DNA of 40,638 nt. Source: an uncultured SAR86 cluster bacterium (GTDB lineage: Bacteria; Pseudomonadota; Gammaproteobacteria; Magnimaribacterales; AG-339-G14). The position numbers and the translations under genes are program-made. Under the pieces are notes generated by a model that saw only the letters and a program-made list of their open reading frames with translations, was not told the DNA's origin and made no database searches. Position 1 is the stretch's first letter. Every line of letters starts with the position of its first letter. Location of the stretch: the NCBI GenBank assembly GCA_902528485.1, contig CABZTA010000005.1:1-40638 (forward strand). Direction: 5' to 3'. Shown here piece by piece: positions 1 through 8,831 of this stretch.

Positions 1-816
1 TAAACTTAGTTGAGCCAATTCAATACCAACATTAAATAGTAATAATGTATGAAAAAGATTTTGCCCTGAAAATCCAATTTCCATTAAAGCACCAGCAAAT
101 CCAAATCCATGGATCAAACCAAATCCAAAAGGAATATGCCATGGAATTTTTCTTAAATCTTTTTTAACTAAAATTTCATAGGCTAAATATATTATTGTTA
201 ATGCAATCACAGCTTCGGTTGCTGTTTGAGGAAGTCTTACTAAATCCAAAGATGACAAAGCCAAAGTAATGCTATGTGCCACCGTAAATGATGTGATTGT
301 CTTTATTAAGTTAAACCAGCCACTGATAAGAAAAACTAAGCCAAATACAAACAATATATGATCATATCCTCCAAGAAGATGTTCAAATCCCATGAATAAA
401 TAAGAAAAATTAGAGTAAATAACTTCGTCAGGAATCAATAAATCTGTATTTTCTGAAGTAATATAGTTTTGAAAGACTTCATCATTAAAAAATCTAATAG
501 TTACCATCACATCAGTCATGAATGACATATTAGTAACATTTAAAATTGATCCTTTGAGCGATTTTGAACAATTTAACTCAATTATTTCTAATAGATATTT
601 ACCGCTTCTCTTTGGAAATAAATCATCTTCAGATGAGCAAAATTCAGGAAACTTAATCTTTGATTTAGAAGGTTGATTTAATGGGAATTTCCAGTTTACT
701 AAATAGTCAGATTCAGATATCTGGGTAATTTCAAGTTGGGCGGGCGTGAATTCATGAGAGCTGGCTTCAAAGCTCACAACTACAAATAGAAAATAATAAA
801 GAATAAATTTAATCAA
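1..816 (-). CDS. HupE/UreJ-like membrane protein (partial, runs off the left edge)
   Basis: Manual reverse-strand reading from a TTG at 816: LIKFILYYFLFVVVSFEASSHEFTPAQLEITQ..., a signal peptide followed by SHEFTPAQLEI, typical of HupE/UreJ_2 proteins. Hydrophobic helices follow toward position 1. Not in the ORF track because of the non-ATG start and truncation. Confidence 0.65.
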   Translation of the reverse strand, partial: MIKFILYYFLFVVVSFEASSHEFTPAQLEITQISESDYLVNWKFPLNQPSKSKIKFPEFCSSEDDLFPKRSGKYLLEIIELNCSKSLKGSILNVTNMSFMTDVMVTIRFFNDEVFQNYITSENTDLLIPDEVIYSNFSYLFMGFEHLLGGYDHILFVFGLVFLISGWFNLIKTITSFTVAHSITLALSSLDLVRLPQTATEAVIALTIIYLAYEILVKKDLRKIPWHIPFGFGLIHGFGFAGALMEIGFSGQNLFHTLLLFNVGIELAQLSL

Positions 817-1594
817 AAGTATATTTTTTACTTAAAGACACATCGTAAGATTTTATTAATTCCTCTGTGTATTCTTTTAAAATTTCATCCTTTTTAATTA
901 ATAAATAGCTATCTAAAAGCTTATCCTTAATTGACTTAAATTTTGGTAAGTAAGAATTTTCAATATTTGAAACATTCACTATGTGCCATCCATAAATTGA
1001 TTCAATTATTAAATTGCTTTCAAGCTTTACTAAATTATCCAATACGCCAGCAAATTTTTCGCCGAAATCTCTCTGTATTTGTCTAATTGTTCTATCTGAA
1101 AAATTTTTACCCAAAAGAAAAGGATCGCCCTTTATGTTTTTATTTATCAGATATTGTTTTACTTCCTCAAACGACCGAGATTCCTTTGAAAAGAAGGTAT
1201 GGTCAAAACTTAATCTTTTAGGAATCCTAAAACCATCTCTATTTTCATCAAAAAATATTTTTAACTCTCTATCATTCGGAATTATCACTCCTTCTTCTTG
1301 TTTTAAAAAACCTAATTTTTGAACCAGTCTTCTCTTAACAATAATATCTCCTCTATCTAGATTGAGAGTTAAAGCTTCTCGGTATAAAACCTCATTTTGT
1401 ATGTAGTTATCAATAATGATTTTTAATTCCTCCTGATTCGGGGGTCTTTGCATTTGATCATTCCAGGTTGATATCAAAAAATCGATTTCGTTATCACTGA
1501 CGTAAATCATCCTTTCATCATCATTGTTTAAAAGCCAATCAACCAAATACAGAAAAAGAGCTATGGAGAGAAATATTAATATCTTTTTAGACAT
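809..1594 (-). CDS. PpiC/parvulin-like peptidyl-prolyl cis-trans isomerase, membrane-anchored
   Basis: 261-aa ORF with N-terminal TM helix, SurA/PpiC-like 'FIQNEVLYREAL'-type segment and 'GWHIVNV' near the C-terminus. Confidence 0.7.
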   Translation of the reverse strand: MSKKILIFLSIALFLYLVDWLLNNDDERMIYVSDNEIDFLISTWNDQMQRPPNQEELKIIIDNYIQNEVLYREALTLNLDRGDIIVKRRLVQKLGFLKQEEGVIIPNDRELKIFFDENRDGFRIPKRLSFDHTFFSKESRSFEEVKQYLINKNIKGDPFLLGKNFSDRTIRQIQRDFGEKFAGVLDNLVKLESNLIIESIYGWHIVNVSNIENSYLPKFKSIKDKLLDSYLLIKKDEILKEYTEELIKSYDVSLSKKYTFD

Positions 1595-1595
1595 T

Positions 1596-2879
1596 TTATT
1601 TTGGAGCTAATTCTAAATCTGATCTGATATGTCTGGCGGCAATAAAGTAATGTGTGGCAGACCATATTGTGGAGACAGGTATAACGATAAGTAACGCATA
1701 CCGGATTGACTCTATTCCATAGGTTGGATTGATCATATCGCTAACAAAACCTATAACCATAGGGCCAAATCCTAATCCAATGAAATTCAGAATAAAGAAT
1801 AGTATGGCTGAAGACATTGCTCTCATTCTTAAACCGACCAAGGAGTGAGTTATTGCTAAATTTGGTGCTAAATAAGCATTGAATAGCATACCTGTTATAA
1901 ACGTAGTCATTAAAGCTAAATAGGTTTGATCAGTTAAATATATAAATAAAGTAAAAGGTAGGTAGATGAGAGTAGTTATTGCAGGCACCCATTGGTACCA
2001 TCTGGGATCTTGCTTTCCTAATCGGTCAGAAAGATAACCTCCCATAAAAGTTCCTATCCCACCAGCGACTGAGCTTAGTGCTAGCCAGGTTCCTAACTCT
2101 CCAGTTTCAATATCATGTAATCGTAAAAATAATGAAGGTATAAAATTTCCAGCTCCGTAGGAGACAAAGGCGTGAATACCGCAGGCTATTGATAGGTGTC
2201 GGAATGATTTTCTAGACCACAAGAGCTTCAGCGTTTCTTTAAGTTTTGGAGCACTACCTTCATCAACTTTTTCTTCTGCCATACCTCTTGTAGGTTCTGC
2301 TACAACTAATTTTAAAAATATAGCCAAAGCAATTCCAGGAAGTCCGACAACTAAGAATGCTGTCCGCCATCCATAGAATTCATTTATCCACCCACCTAGT
2401 AGAAAGCCAAATAGGATTCCAATATTTATTCCGGTTGAATATATTGCTAAGGCAGTTGCTCTTTGCTGCTGATTAAAAATATCAGAAACCATGGCATGCG
2501 CTGGAGGACTACCTCCTGCCTCTCCAATTGCAACACCTATTCTTGCCAATAATAGATGTATGAAATTTTGAGCAAACCCGCTGACAGCAGTCATTGAACT
2601 CCAAATAGTTAATGAAATTACTATGACATCTCTCCTTATCCAACTATCGGCCAATTTTGCCAAAGGAATACCAAAGGAAACATAAAATATTGCAAAAGAA
2701 AAACCAGACAAAAGTCCAAGCTGAGTATCTGATAAGCCCATTTCAGCCTTAATTGATTCTTGAAGAATAACAAGGAGTTGTCTATCAATGAAGTTAAAAC
2801 TATAGACTGTAGTTAAGACTCCTAAGACAAAGTAACCGTATGATTTGTTCTCATACAGTTTAGCTGATAAATATTTCAT
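1596..2879 (-). CDS. MFS transporter (Spinster-like)
   Basis: 427-aa polytopic ORF; 'FNFIDRQLLVILQESIKAEMGLSDTQLGLLSGFSFAIFYVSFGIPLAKLAD' MFS signature. ATGA overlap with upstream gene. Confidence 0.88.
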   Translation of the reverse strand: MKYLSAKLYENKSYGYFVLGVLTTVYSFNFIDRQLLVILQESIKAEMGLSDTQLGLLSGFSFAIFYVSFGIPLAKLADSWIRRDVIVISLTIWSSMTAVSGFAQNFIHLLLARIGVAIGEAGGSPPAHAMVSDIFNQQQRATALAIYSTGINIGILFGFLLGGWINEFYGWRTAFLVVGLPGIALAIFLKLVVAEPTRGMAEEKVDEGSAPKLKETLKLLWSRKSFRHLSIACGIHAFVSYGAGNFIPSLFLRLHDIETGELGTWLALSSVAGGIGTFMGGYLSDRLGKQDPRWYQWVPAITTLIYLPFTLFIYLTDQTYLALMTTFITGMLFNAYLAPNLAITHSLVGLRMRAMSSAILFFILNFIGLGFGPMVIGFVSDMINPTYGIESIRYALLIVIPVSTIWSATHYFIAARHIRSDLELAPK

Positions 2880-3883
2880 AAATTACTTTTGATAACCACT
2901 TTTCCAACTAACTTTCTTTCGGATAAATATTCCAAAGCTTCTTTTGCATCAGTTAGATTAAATTCTTTGCATATATGTGGCTTTAAGTTTCCGGTTTCTG
3001 CAAGCTCATGGATAATTTTTTTTGTTTCTGCTCCCTTTTTTGGATCTCGAATACCGTATTCACCAGCTCTAACACCTATTACTGAAAAACCTTTTATCAA
3101 AGCTATATTAACTGGAAGGCTAGGTAATCTTCCGCTGGTAAAACCAACAATCAGAAGTCTTCCATTCCAGTTTATACATCGAATAGACTCATCAAAAACA
3201 TCTCCTCCAACTGGATCATAAATTACATCGGCACCTTTACCATCAGTTAAATCTTTAACTTCCTCTCTGAAAGAAGTAACCCCATCCTTTAAGGTATTCA
3301 AAATAAAATCTGCCCCCCAAGATTTAACAATTTTAAGCTTTTCATCTGAGGTTCCAGTAGCAATAACCGTGTTGCCAAACATTTTTGCAAGTTGAACAGC
3401 TGCCATGCCAACGCCACCTGAAGAACCATGGATAAGTACGACATCATCAGGGTTCATCTCGCCTCTCCTAATTAATGAAACATATGCAGTAGTATAAGCA
3501 GTAGCAAATGCAGCTGCTTCCGCCATATTCAATGCATTAGGTTTCTTAGATATTTTGGATTCTGGTAAGACAATATAATTTGCCATTGCACCATGACCCC
3601 AACCTCCAAACATTACCTCATCATTAATTTTTAAATCTTTTACATTTGGACCAACAGATTCAATTATTCCAGAACCTTCCATACCTAAGAAAAAGGGTAG
3701 TTCTGGTTTTCTCTGATATTTACCTTGAGACATCAACCAATCTGGAAAATTTAATGAGGCATGCGATATTTTTATTTTTACTAAATCATTTTCAATTTTA
3801 GGTAATTCTAGAGATCCCAGATTAATCCCAGACATATCTTCAGATAAATATTGGCAAAGAAGTCCTTGAGCTTGAGTCGACAC
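2876..3883 (-). CDS. NADPH:quinone oxidoreductase-like MDR family oxidoreductase
   Basis: 335 aa; 'VLIHGSSGGVGMAAVQLAKMFGNTVIATGTS' Rossmann motif and the MDR layout without catalytic zinc ligands. Confidence 0.85.
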   Translation of the reverse strand: MSTQAQGLLCQYLSEDMSGINLGSLELPKIENDLVKIKISHASLNFPDWLMSQGKYQRKPELPFFLGMEGSGIIESVGPNVKDLKINDEVMFGGWGHGAMANYIVLPESKISKKPNALNMAEAAAFATAYTTAYVSLIRRGEMNPDDVVLIHGSSGGVGMAAVQLAKMFGNTVIATGTSDEKLKIVKSWGADFILNTLKDGVTSFREEVKDLTDGKGADVIYDPVGGDVFDESIRCINWNGRLLIVGFTSGRLPSLPVNIALIKGFSVIGVRAGEYGIRDPKKGAETKKIIHELAETGNLKPHICKEFNLTDAKEALEYLSERKLVGKVVIKSNL

Positions 3884-3885
3884 TT

Positions 3886-4284
3886 CTAAAATCTACCTAT
3901 TATTTGTCTACTTCGTTTTAAATCAGCCATTCTTAGACTAAAAGCTATGCCAAGTGAAATTAGAAAACAAATGATTTGTGCGATTGTGATACTCATGAAG
4001 AAAAATGCTATAAATTGGGTAATTACAAATGAAGTTATTACTATGTAAATAGGCCACAAAGTTGTAGTTGGATTTCTACCTGCAAAAAATCTATAGATGA
4101 AATAGCATATTGTAAGATAAAGAGCAGGAATAATAGTTCTTAACCTCCATTCATACATAACCTCTTTCGTAAAACCTAATCCAGGAAACACGCTAACTAA
4201 ATTGGGATTGACGATAAAAAACAGAGAAAGTGTTCCAAAAAACATAAATAAGACAATCAAAATAACTTTTGTTGTTAAATCCAT
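3886..4284 (-). CDS. small membrane protein of unknown function
   Basis: 132-aa ORF with about four hydrophobic segments, same strand and close spacing to the MDR gene. Confidence 0.6.
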   Translation of the reverse strand: MDLTTKVILIVLFMFFGTLSLFFIVNPNLVSVFPGLGFTKEVMYEWRLRTIIPALYLTICYFIYRFFAGRNPTTTLWPIYIVITSFVITQFIAFFFMSITIAQIICFLISLGIAFSLRMADLKRSRQIIGRF

Positions 4285-4330
4285 TTCTCCCTCCTAATGC
4301 TAAAATTATAGCAATTAACCAATAAATATT

Positions 4331-4504
4331 ATGAATCCTTTTACTATTGCTAAAGACATAAAAAATATAGAAAAAATGCTAAAACCTGCTTTGGAAAATT
4401 ATATTGAAGGAGCGGGTTTTGCCAAGAGTAAAGAAGTTGAAGAAATTCTCAGAAGAGTTGAAGAGCTTGAAAAGAGAATGAAAACTCTGGAAGAAAAACT
4501 ATAA
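4331..4504 (+). CDS. 57-aa coiled-coil protein, possible UbiK/BMFP-like accessory factor
   Basis: Manual translation MNPFTIAKDIKNIEKMLKPALENYIEGAGFAKSKEVEEILRRVEELEKRMKTLEEKL*. Heptad C-terminus resembles the C-terminal part of UbiK/BMFP proteins. Below the ORF-track size cutoff. Confidence 0.55.
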   Translation: MNPFTIAKDIKNIEKMLKPALENYIEGAGFAKSKEVEEILRRVEELEKRMKTLEEKL

Positions 4505-5245
4505 TAGTTTGGGAATTACAGCTTTTCTATCTTCCGGATAATCTTCAAAGTTTTCTTTATACCATTTGTGGTTAGAGACCGCTCTTGGCAGTAAATTAGC
4601 TACAGTCCAAAAAAAGAATACTAAGCCTGCTGTACTGAAAGTCATTATTGCCCAACCTAACCATTCAATGAATTCACCTAAATAGTTCGGACAAGATACA
4701 AATTTATACATAAATCCTTTTGGTACTTGATATCCCTCATTTTTCTTTCTCAAAGAAAATAAAATCTCATCTGATTTTATATTTATGAACATCCCAATAA
4801 AAAATAGACTAAGCCCCAAAAAAAACGGTAATGAGAAAAAATGATTATCAGCATAATTTGAAATATAGAATAGCCAGGTTCCTTGAATATAAACATTTAC
4901 AAAATTAAATAAGAAAGCAGATAAAGCTATAGTCACTGGCATGCTCTTATTTTTAATTCTTGCTCTAATAGGCCAAATAAAACTGCGATTAAAATAATGA
5001 ATCATGAATAATATGGATGCAAAAATAGAGAAATTTGAACTACTTGAAAAATTTAAAATCAAAAAAACAAGCATCAAATAAAAAGCCGGAGATTCCATCA
5101 GGATCCAACCCCATCTTGAACTTATTTCAAATCCCCAACCTTTTTCCTGATGTCTCCCATATGGAGCAGTTTGAAAAAATAAATAAATAAAGACCGATAG
5201 ACCCACTAAAGTCCAGATAAGCATAACTAATTGATGGATAGTCAT
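4499..5245 (-). CDS. 3-oxo-5-alpha-steroid 4-dehydrogenase (SRD5A/DET2)-like membrane protein
   Basis: 248 aa polytopic; C-terminal 'VPKGFMYKFVSCPNYLGEFIEWLGWAIMTFS...NHKWYKENFEDYPEDRKAVIPKLL' matches the steroid 5-alpha-reductase C-terminal domain pattern (CPNY.GE...E..GWA, WY...F..YP..RKA.IP). Confidence 0.8.
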   Translation of the reverse strand: MTIHQLVMLIWTLVGLSVFIYLFFQTAPYGRHQEKGWGFEISSRWGWILMESPAFYLMLVFLILNFSSSSNFSIFASILFMIHYFNRSFIWPIRARIKNKSMPVTIALSAFLFNFVNVYIQGTWLFYISNYADNHFFSLPFFLGLSLFFIGMFINIKSDEILFSLRKKNEGYQVPKGFMYKFVSCPNYLGEFIEWLGWAIMTFSTAGLVFFFWTVANLLPRAVSNHKWYKENFEDYPEDRKAVIPKLL

Positions 5246-6111
5246 TTCTTGCTTGGAAGGATCATCAAAGAGGAGGTTTTTCTCATGTAATCTTCATAAT
5301 CAGTCCTGTTTTCAAGGCTTCTGTTATCCATCATTGGAATAGATGCAAACATAAACATCAGTAGCATTGCTATGGGACAAATCAAAAGAAAAATCGAGCC
5401 ATTAGTTCCGATTATCCCAAAACCGCATAGTCCAAACCAGAATCCCACTTCACCCAAATAGTTTGGATGACGAGAATATTGCCACAGACCTTGGTTCATA
5501 GTTTTTCCTTTATTTTCTGTATTTCCTCTAAATGTATGCATTTGTTCATCAGAGATCTGTTCAAGTAAAGCCATTGAAAAAGTAAACAAACATATTAAAT
5601 AATCTAATACGCTAACGCCCGCAGAGTTTTCAATGAAATAGAAGTAAAGAGGAAACAGACATAAATTTACAATTAAAGTTGGAAAGAGATGAATGCCAAA
5701 GAGGTTTATAAACCATTTTGAAGACCCAAACGTTTCGTATAAATTAACGTATCTGAAATCCTCTTTTGATAGGCCCGGCCAGGATCGTAACCAATTATGA
5801 GTCAATCTAAAAGCCCAATAACAAACTGGAATACCTACGAGAAAAATACGTTCCATGTTAATTTCATTTACATCAGATAAGGCGATGAAAAAATAAATAG
5901 GAACTGGTGCTACAGACCAATAGGGATCGTATAAACTTGAGTTTGAGTAAAATGTACTAAAAAGATAGATTACTAGAGTACTAATTACATGTGCTATTAC
6001 GACATCTATCCATAGATGAAATCCGAAAGCATCCGTTGCACTTAAACTGACTACTGCTGCAGCAAGGCTCAATGAATAGCAAAATAAACACAATATATGG
6101 TGGGCTTTCAT
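5242..6111 (-). CDS. DUF1295 family (steroid reductase-like) membrane protein
   Basis: 289 aa polytopic; 'NQGLWQYSRHPNYLGEVGFWFGLCGFG' DUF1295/steroid-reductase motif. ATGA overlap with the downstream SRD5A-like gene. Confidence 0.8.
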   Translation of the reverse strand: MKAHHILCLFCYSLSLAAAVVSLSATDAFGFHLWIDVVIAHVISTLVIYLFSTFYSNSSLYDPYWSVAPVPIYFFIALSDVNEINMERIFLVGIPVCYWAFRLTHNWLRSWPGLSKEDFRYVNLYETFGSSKWFINLFGIHLFPTLIVNLCLFPLYFYFIENSAGVSVLDYLICLFTFSMALLEQISDEQMHTFRGNTENKGKTMNQGLWQYSRHPNYLGEVGFWFGLCGFGIIGTNGSIFLLICPIAMLLMFMFASIPMMDNRSLENRTDYEDYMRKTSSLMILPSKK

Positions 6112-6123
6112 AGTCGCGAACTT

Positions 6124-7497
6124 TTATTTTGGATTAAATTTAACCGGTACGTCTTGAATGGCGTTAACAAAATTATTTGGAGTTAAAATCATTTCACCAT
6201 CTTGCTCCATTTCAGGAAACCTTGAGAATATTTTTTCGTAGACAACTTCTAACTGCATGTTGGCTGTGTGCTTTCCTAGACATAAGTGTCGTCCATAACC
6301 GAAGCCAAGATGTTTTTTAGCATTCTCCCTAGTTACATCAAATTTATCAGGATCCGTAAAAATTTCAGGATCTCTATTTGCAGCGCCATACCATAATGAT
6401 ACCTTTTCGTTGGGTCCAATCTCTTGATCGCCAATTTGGGTATCGCATTTAGTGGTTCTTCTCATATACCTTACAGGGGAAACCATTCTTATTGATTCAT
6501 GAACCATATTTGGTAAAAGATTTTTATCATTCAATACTAAATTTTTTTGGTCAGGATTCTCAGACAATAAATTCATCGTTCCGCTGATAGAATTTCTTGT
6601 CGTATCATTTCCTGCAAAAATAATTAACAACCAGGAACCATCTAGATATTCATTGGGTAGTTTTTCTCCTTCAACTTCAATGTTTGCAATCACAGATAAA
6701 AGATCATCTTTAGGATCCTTTCTCCTAGATTCTAAAATTGTCCTACCATAATCAAACATCTCTGCGACCATATTAGTAAACATTTCTACTAGAGCAGGAT
6801 CAGGAGCTGCTTGAGTGTGCTCTTCTGAAAATTCGATATCACCTTTTTCTGCAGCTTGAGTAGCAGCAATAAGTTGAGCCATTTCAAGAAATTTCATCCA
6901 TTCGATGATTTTGGGTCTATCTTCCTCAGGGACTCCTAACATTTCACATAAAGTAAACATTGGGACTTCTGCAGAAACTGCCTCAACAAGATTACACCTT
7001 CCCAAAGGTGCAATTTGATCCAATAGATGATCAACTTTAAGCTCTACTTTTTTTCTTAAATTAGATACGTACTTCGGATTAAAAAAGGACATGTGTGGGT
7101 TACGCATACTTAAATGCAACATACCATCGAGGCTGAGCATATGATCCATGGTTGATCTATACAGCGGCAAATCATCTTGTTGTTCAAAACCATGAGTAAG
7201 TGCAGTACCGCCAGCCAGTTGAGATGAAAAAATTTCCTGATTTTTTGATACAAACTCAATATCTTTATATTTTGTTAAAACCCAAAATCCAGGTTCAGAA
7301 TCTTCTGGACCTGTTTCATGAAAATATACCGGTGCGTTATTTCTTAGATTTGCAAAATGTTGATATGGTTCATCGCCCTTAGTGAAAAGCATGAGATCAG
7401 TTAGATCAAAATTTCTTTCAAATGTGAATTGGAGATTATATTTTGGGGAATTAATCTTTACAAAAGGTTGTTTACTACTGTTTAACTCTAGAACCAT
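6124..7497 (-). CDS. cytochrome P450 (bacterial CYP125/CYP124-like type)
   Basis: 457 aa; I-helix 'FAGNDTTRNSISG', ExxR 'ESIR', heme loop 'LGFGYGRHLCLGKHTANMQLEV'. Confidence 0.92.
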   Translation of the reverse strand: MVLELNSSKQPFVKINSPKYNLQFTFERNFDLTDLMLFTKGDEPYQHFANLRNNAPVYFHETGPEDSEPGFWVLTKYKDIEFVSKNQEIFSSQLAGGTALTHGFEQQDDLPLYRSTMDHMLSLDGMLHLSMRNPHMSFFNPKYVSNLRKKVELKVDHLLDQIAPLGRCNLVEAVSAEVPMFTLCEMLGVPEEDRPKIIEWMKFLEMAQLIAATQAAEKGDIEFSEEHTQAAPDPALVEMFTNMVAEMFDYGRTILESRRKDPKDDLLSVIANIEVEGEKLPNEYLDGSWLLIIFAGNDTTRNSISGTMNLLSENPDQKNLVLNDKNLLPNMVHESIRMVSPVRYMRRTTKCDTQIGDQEIGPNEKVSLWYGAANRDPEIFTDPDKFDVTRENAKKHLGFGYGRHLCLGKHTANMQLEVVYEKIFSRFPEMEQDGEMILTPNNFVNAIQDVPVKFNPK

Positions 7498-7519
7498 AGT
7501 TTATTTTACTATAAAAAAA

Positions 7520-7596
7520 TGGCACGCCCGGAAGGATTCGAACCTCCGACACCCAAGTTCGTAGCCTGGTGCTCTATCCAACTGAGCTACGGGCGC
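7520..7596 (-). tRNA. tRNA-Arg (anticodon ACG)
   Basis: Reverse strand GCGCCCGTAGCTCAGTTGGATAGAGCACCAGGCTACGAACTTGGGTGTCCGAGGTTCGAATCCTTCCGGGCGTGCCA: complete cloverleaf, CCAGG-CTACGAA-CTTGG anticodon arm, encoded CCA. Confidence 0.97.
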
Positions 7597-7626
7597 CCGG
7601 TAAATCCTAGTATAAAGTAGAAAAGG

Positions 7627-7791
7627 TTAAGTAGTCTTCTCTAAAGAGACTATCTCTTCTCTATGGACTGGAACTTGATTTGGTGCAGTAATTCCTAATC
7701 TAACTTGACTACCCTTTATTTCAAGAACAGTAATAGTTACATTCTCACCGATCAGTAATTTTTGATCTTTTTTTCTGCTTAAAACTAACAT
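7627..7791 (-). CDS. csrA: carbon storage regulator CsrA
   Basis: Manual translation: [54 protein letters not shown] (54 aa), canonical CsrA sequence. Missing from the ORF track because of length. Confidence 0.96.
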   Translation of the reverse strand: MLVLSRKKDQKLLIGENVTITVLEIKGSQVRLGITAPNQVPVHREEIVSLEKTT

Positions 7792-7876
7792 CTCCCCCCA
7801 GAAATATTATTAATACTAATTTATTAGGAAAACTAATATTTTTCAAGATATTTATAATTCTATTAATTAGAAATTT

Positions 7877-8731
7877 TTATAACTCCATTCCAATAGGAGG
7901 ATCTGGTGGTAAATTAGGATCTAAAGAATAAGTTAAAGTTCTTAGACTTTTTATAAGTTCTTGATTGGATATATTTTCTTTAAAATCACTCAAATTTAAT
8001 GGATCACCAATTGTTACAGGTACATCCGTGCCCATTCTGCTTCTTACTTCTTTGAATAGAAGTGCAGATCTGAACAATAAACCAAAACGACTGGCTAAAT
8101 GAAATAATTGAGAGTTTTGCCCTTGAAAATAAATTGGCACTATTGTTGCATCACTTTGTTTGATAAGCCTTGAAGTAAAAACCTTCCATTCGCAATCAAA
8201 GGCAATTTTTTCACTCATTTTCATCTTTGTTGATACACATCCGCTAGGAAAAATAACCATTGATCCACCATCAGAAAGGAATTTCCTTGAGAGCTTCCTT
8301 GTCTCTAAGTTTGTCACGACAGCCTGTTTAGTAAGTGCGAAATCTACTGGGAGTAGGTATCCTTTTGTCTCCGGTGCTCTGAGCAATAAAGAATGCGTTA
8401 GAACCTTAAAGTCATCTCTTACAAGACTCATCAGCCAACATATTACTAGTCCATCTAAAACTCCAAAAGGATGATTAGCAACCACTACTAAAGGGCCTTC
8501 TTTGGGTATTTTCTTCAATGCTTCTTCAGAATAATTTACATTAAGATTTAATTTCTTAATGCTTCCTTCCCAAAAATTCTTATATAGTTCTGGGGATCTT
8601 TGATATTCGTTATAAAGTTTATAAAGCTCAGGTTGACCTGAAATATATTCGATAGATCTTATGATTAATCTTTTAAGAAAGGGATCATCTGGATCAGCGT
8701 AACTAAAATATTTTGAATCTATATATTCCAT
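7877..8731 (-). CDS. PlsC-like lysophospholipid acyltransferase
   Basis: 284 aa; 'GPLVVVANHPFGVLDGLVICWL' (NHxxxxD motif) and 'MVIFPSGCVST'. Confidence 0.82.
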   Translation of the reverse strand: MEYIDSKYFSYADPDDPFLKRLIIRSIEYISGQPELYKLYNEYQRSPELYKNFWEGSIKKLNLNVNYSEEALKKIPKEGPLVVVANHPFGVLDGLVICWLMSLVRDDFKVLTHSLLLRAPETKGYLLPVDFALTKQAVVTNLETRKLSRKFLSDGGSMVIFPSGCVSTKMKMSEKIAFDCEWKVFTSRLIKQSDATIVPIYFQGQNSQLFHLASRFGLLFRSALLFKEVRSRMGTDVPVTIGDPLNLSDFKENISNQELIKSLRTLTYSLDPNLPPDPPIGMEL

Positions 8732-8739
8732 CTTAATAA

Positions 8740-8829
8740 TGGCGGAGAGAAAGGGATTCGAACCCTTGAAGGAGTTTCCCCCTTACCCGCTTTCCAAGCG
8801 AGCGCATTCGACCACTCTGCCATCTCTCC
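8740..8829 (-). tRNA. tRNA-Ser (anticodon GGA)
   Basis: Reverse strand GGAGAGATGGCAGAGTGGTCGAATGCGCTCGCTTGGAAAGCGGGTAAGGGGGAAACTCCTTCAAGGGTTCGAATCCCTTTCTCTCCGCCA: class II tRNA with long variable arm, anticodon GGA, encoded CCA. Confidence 0.97.
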
Positions 8830-8831
8830 AT

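Noticed and set aside
1014-1322. 102-aa plus-strand ORF inside the PPIase gene
   Set aside because: Antisense to a recognisable gene; low-complexity Ser/Phe/Lys composition typical of reverse-strand shadow ORFs. The same applies to 2889, 7200, 8160, 10995, 12353, 15437, 15992, 16262, 16669, 18398, 19468, 20384, 20418, 20777, 21557, 21760, 22595, 23088, 23152, 23441, 26772, 30057, 30205, 30308, 30582, 32123, 34233, 35579, 36379 and 38735.
7382-7564. 60-aa plus-strand ORF ending 'HARKDSNLRHPSS'
   Set aside because: Reads antisense through tRNA-Arg; this C-terminal peptide is a common spurious ORF product of tRNA antisense sequence.
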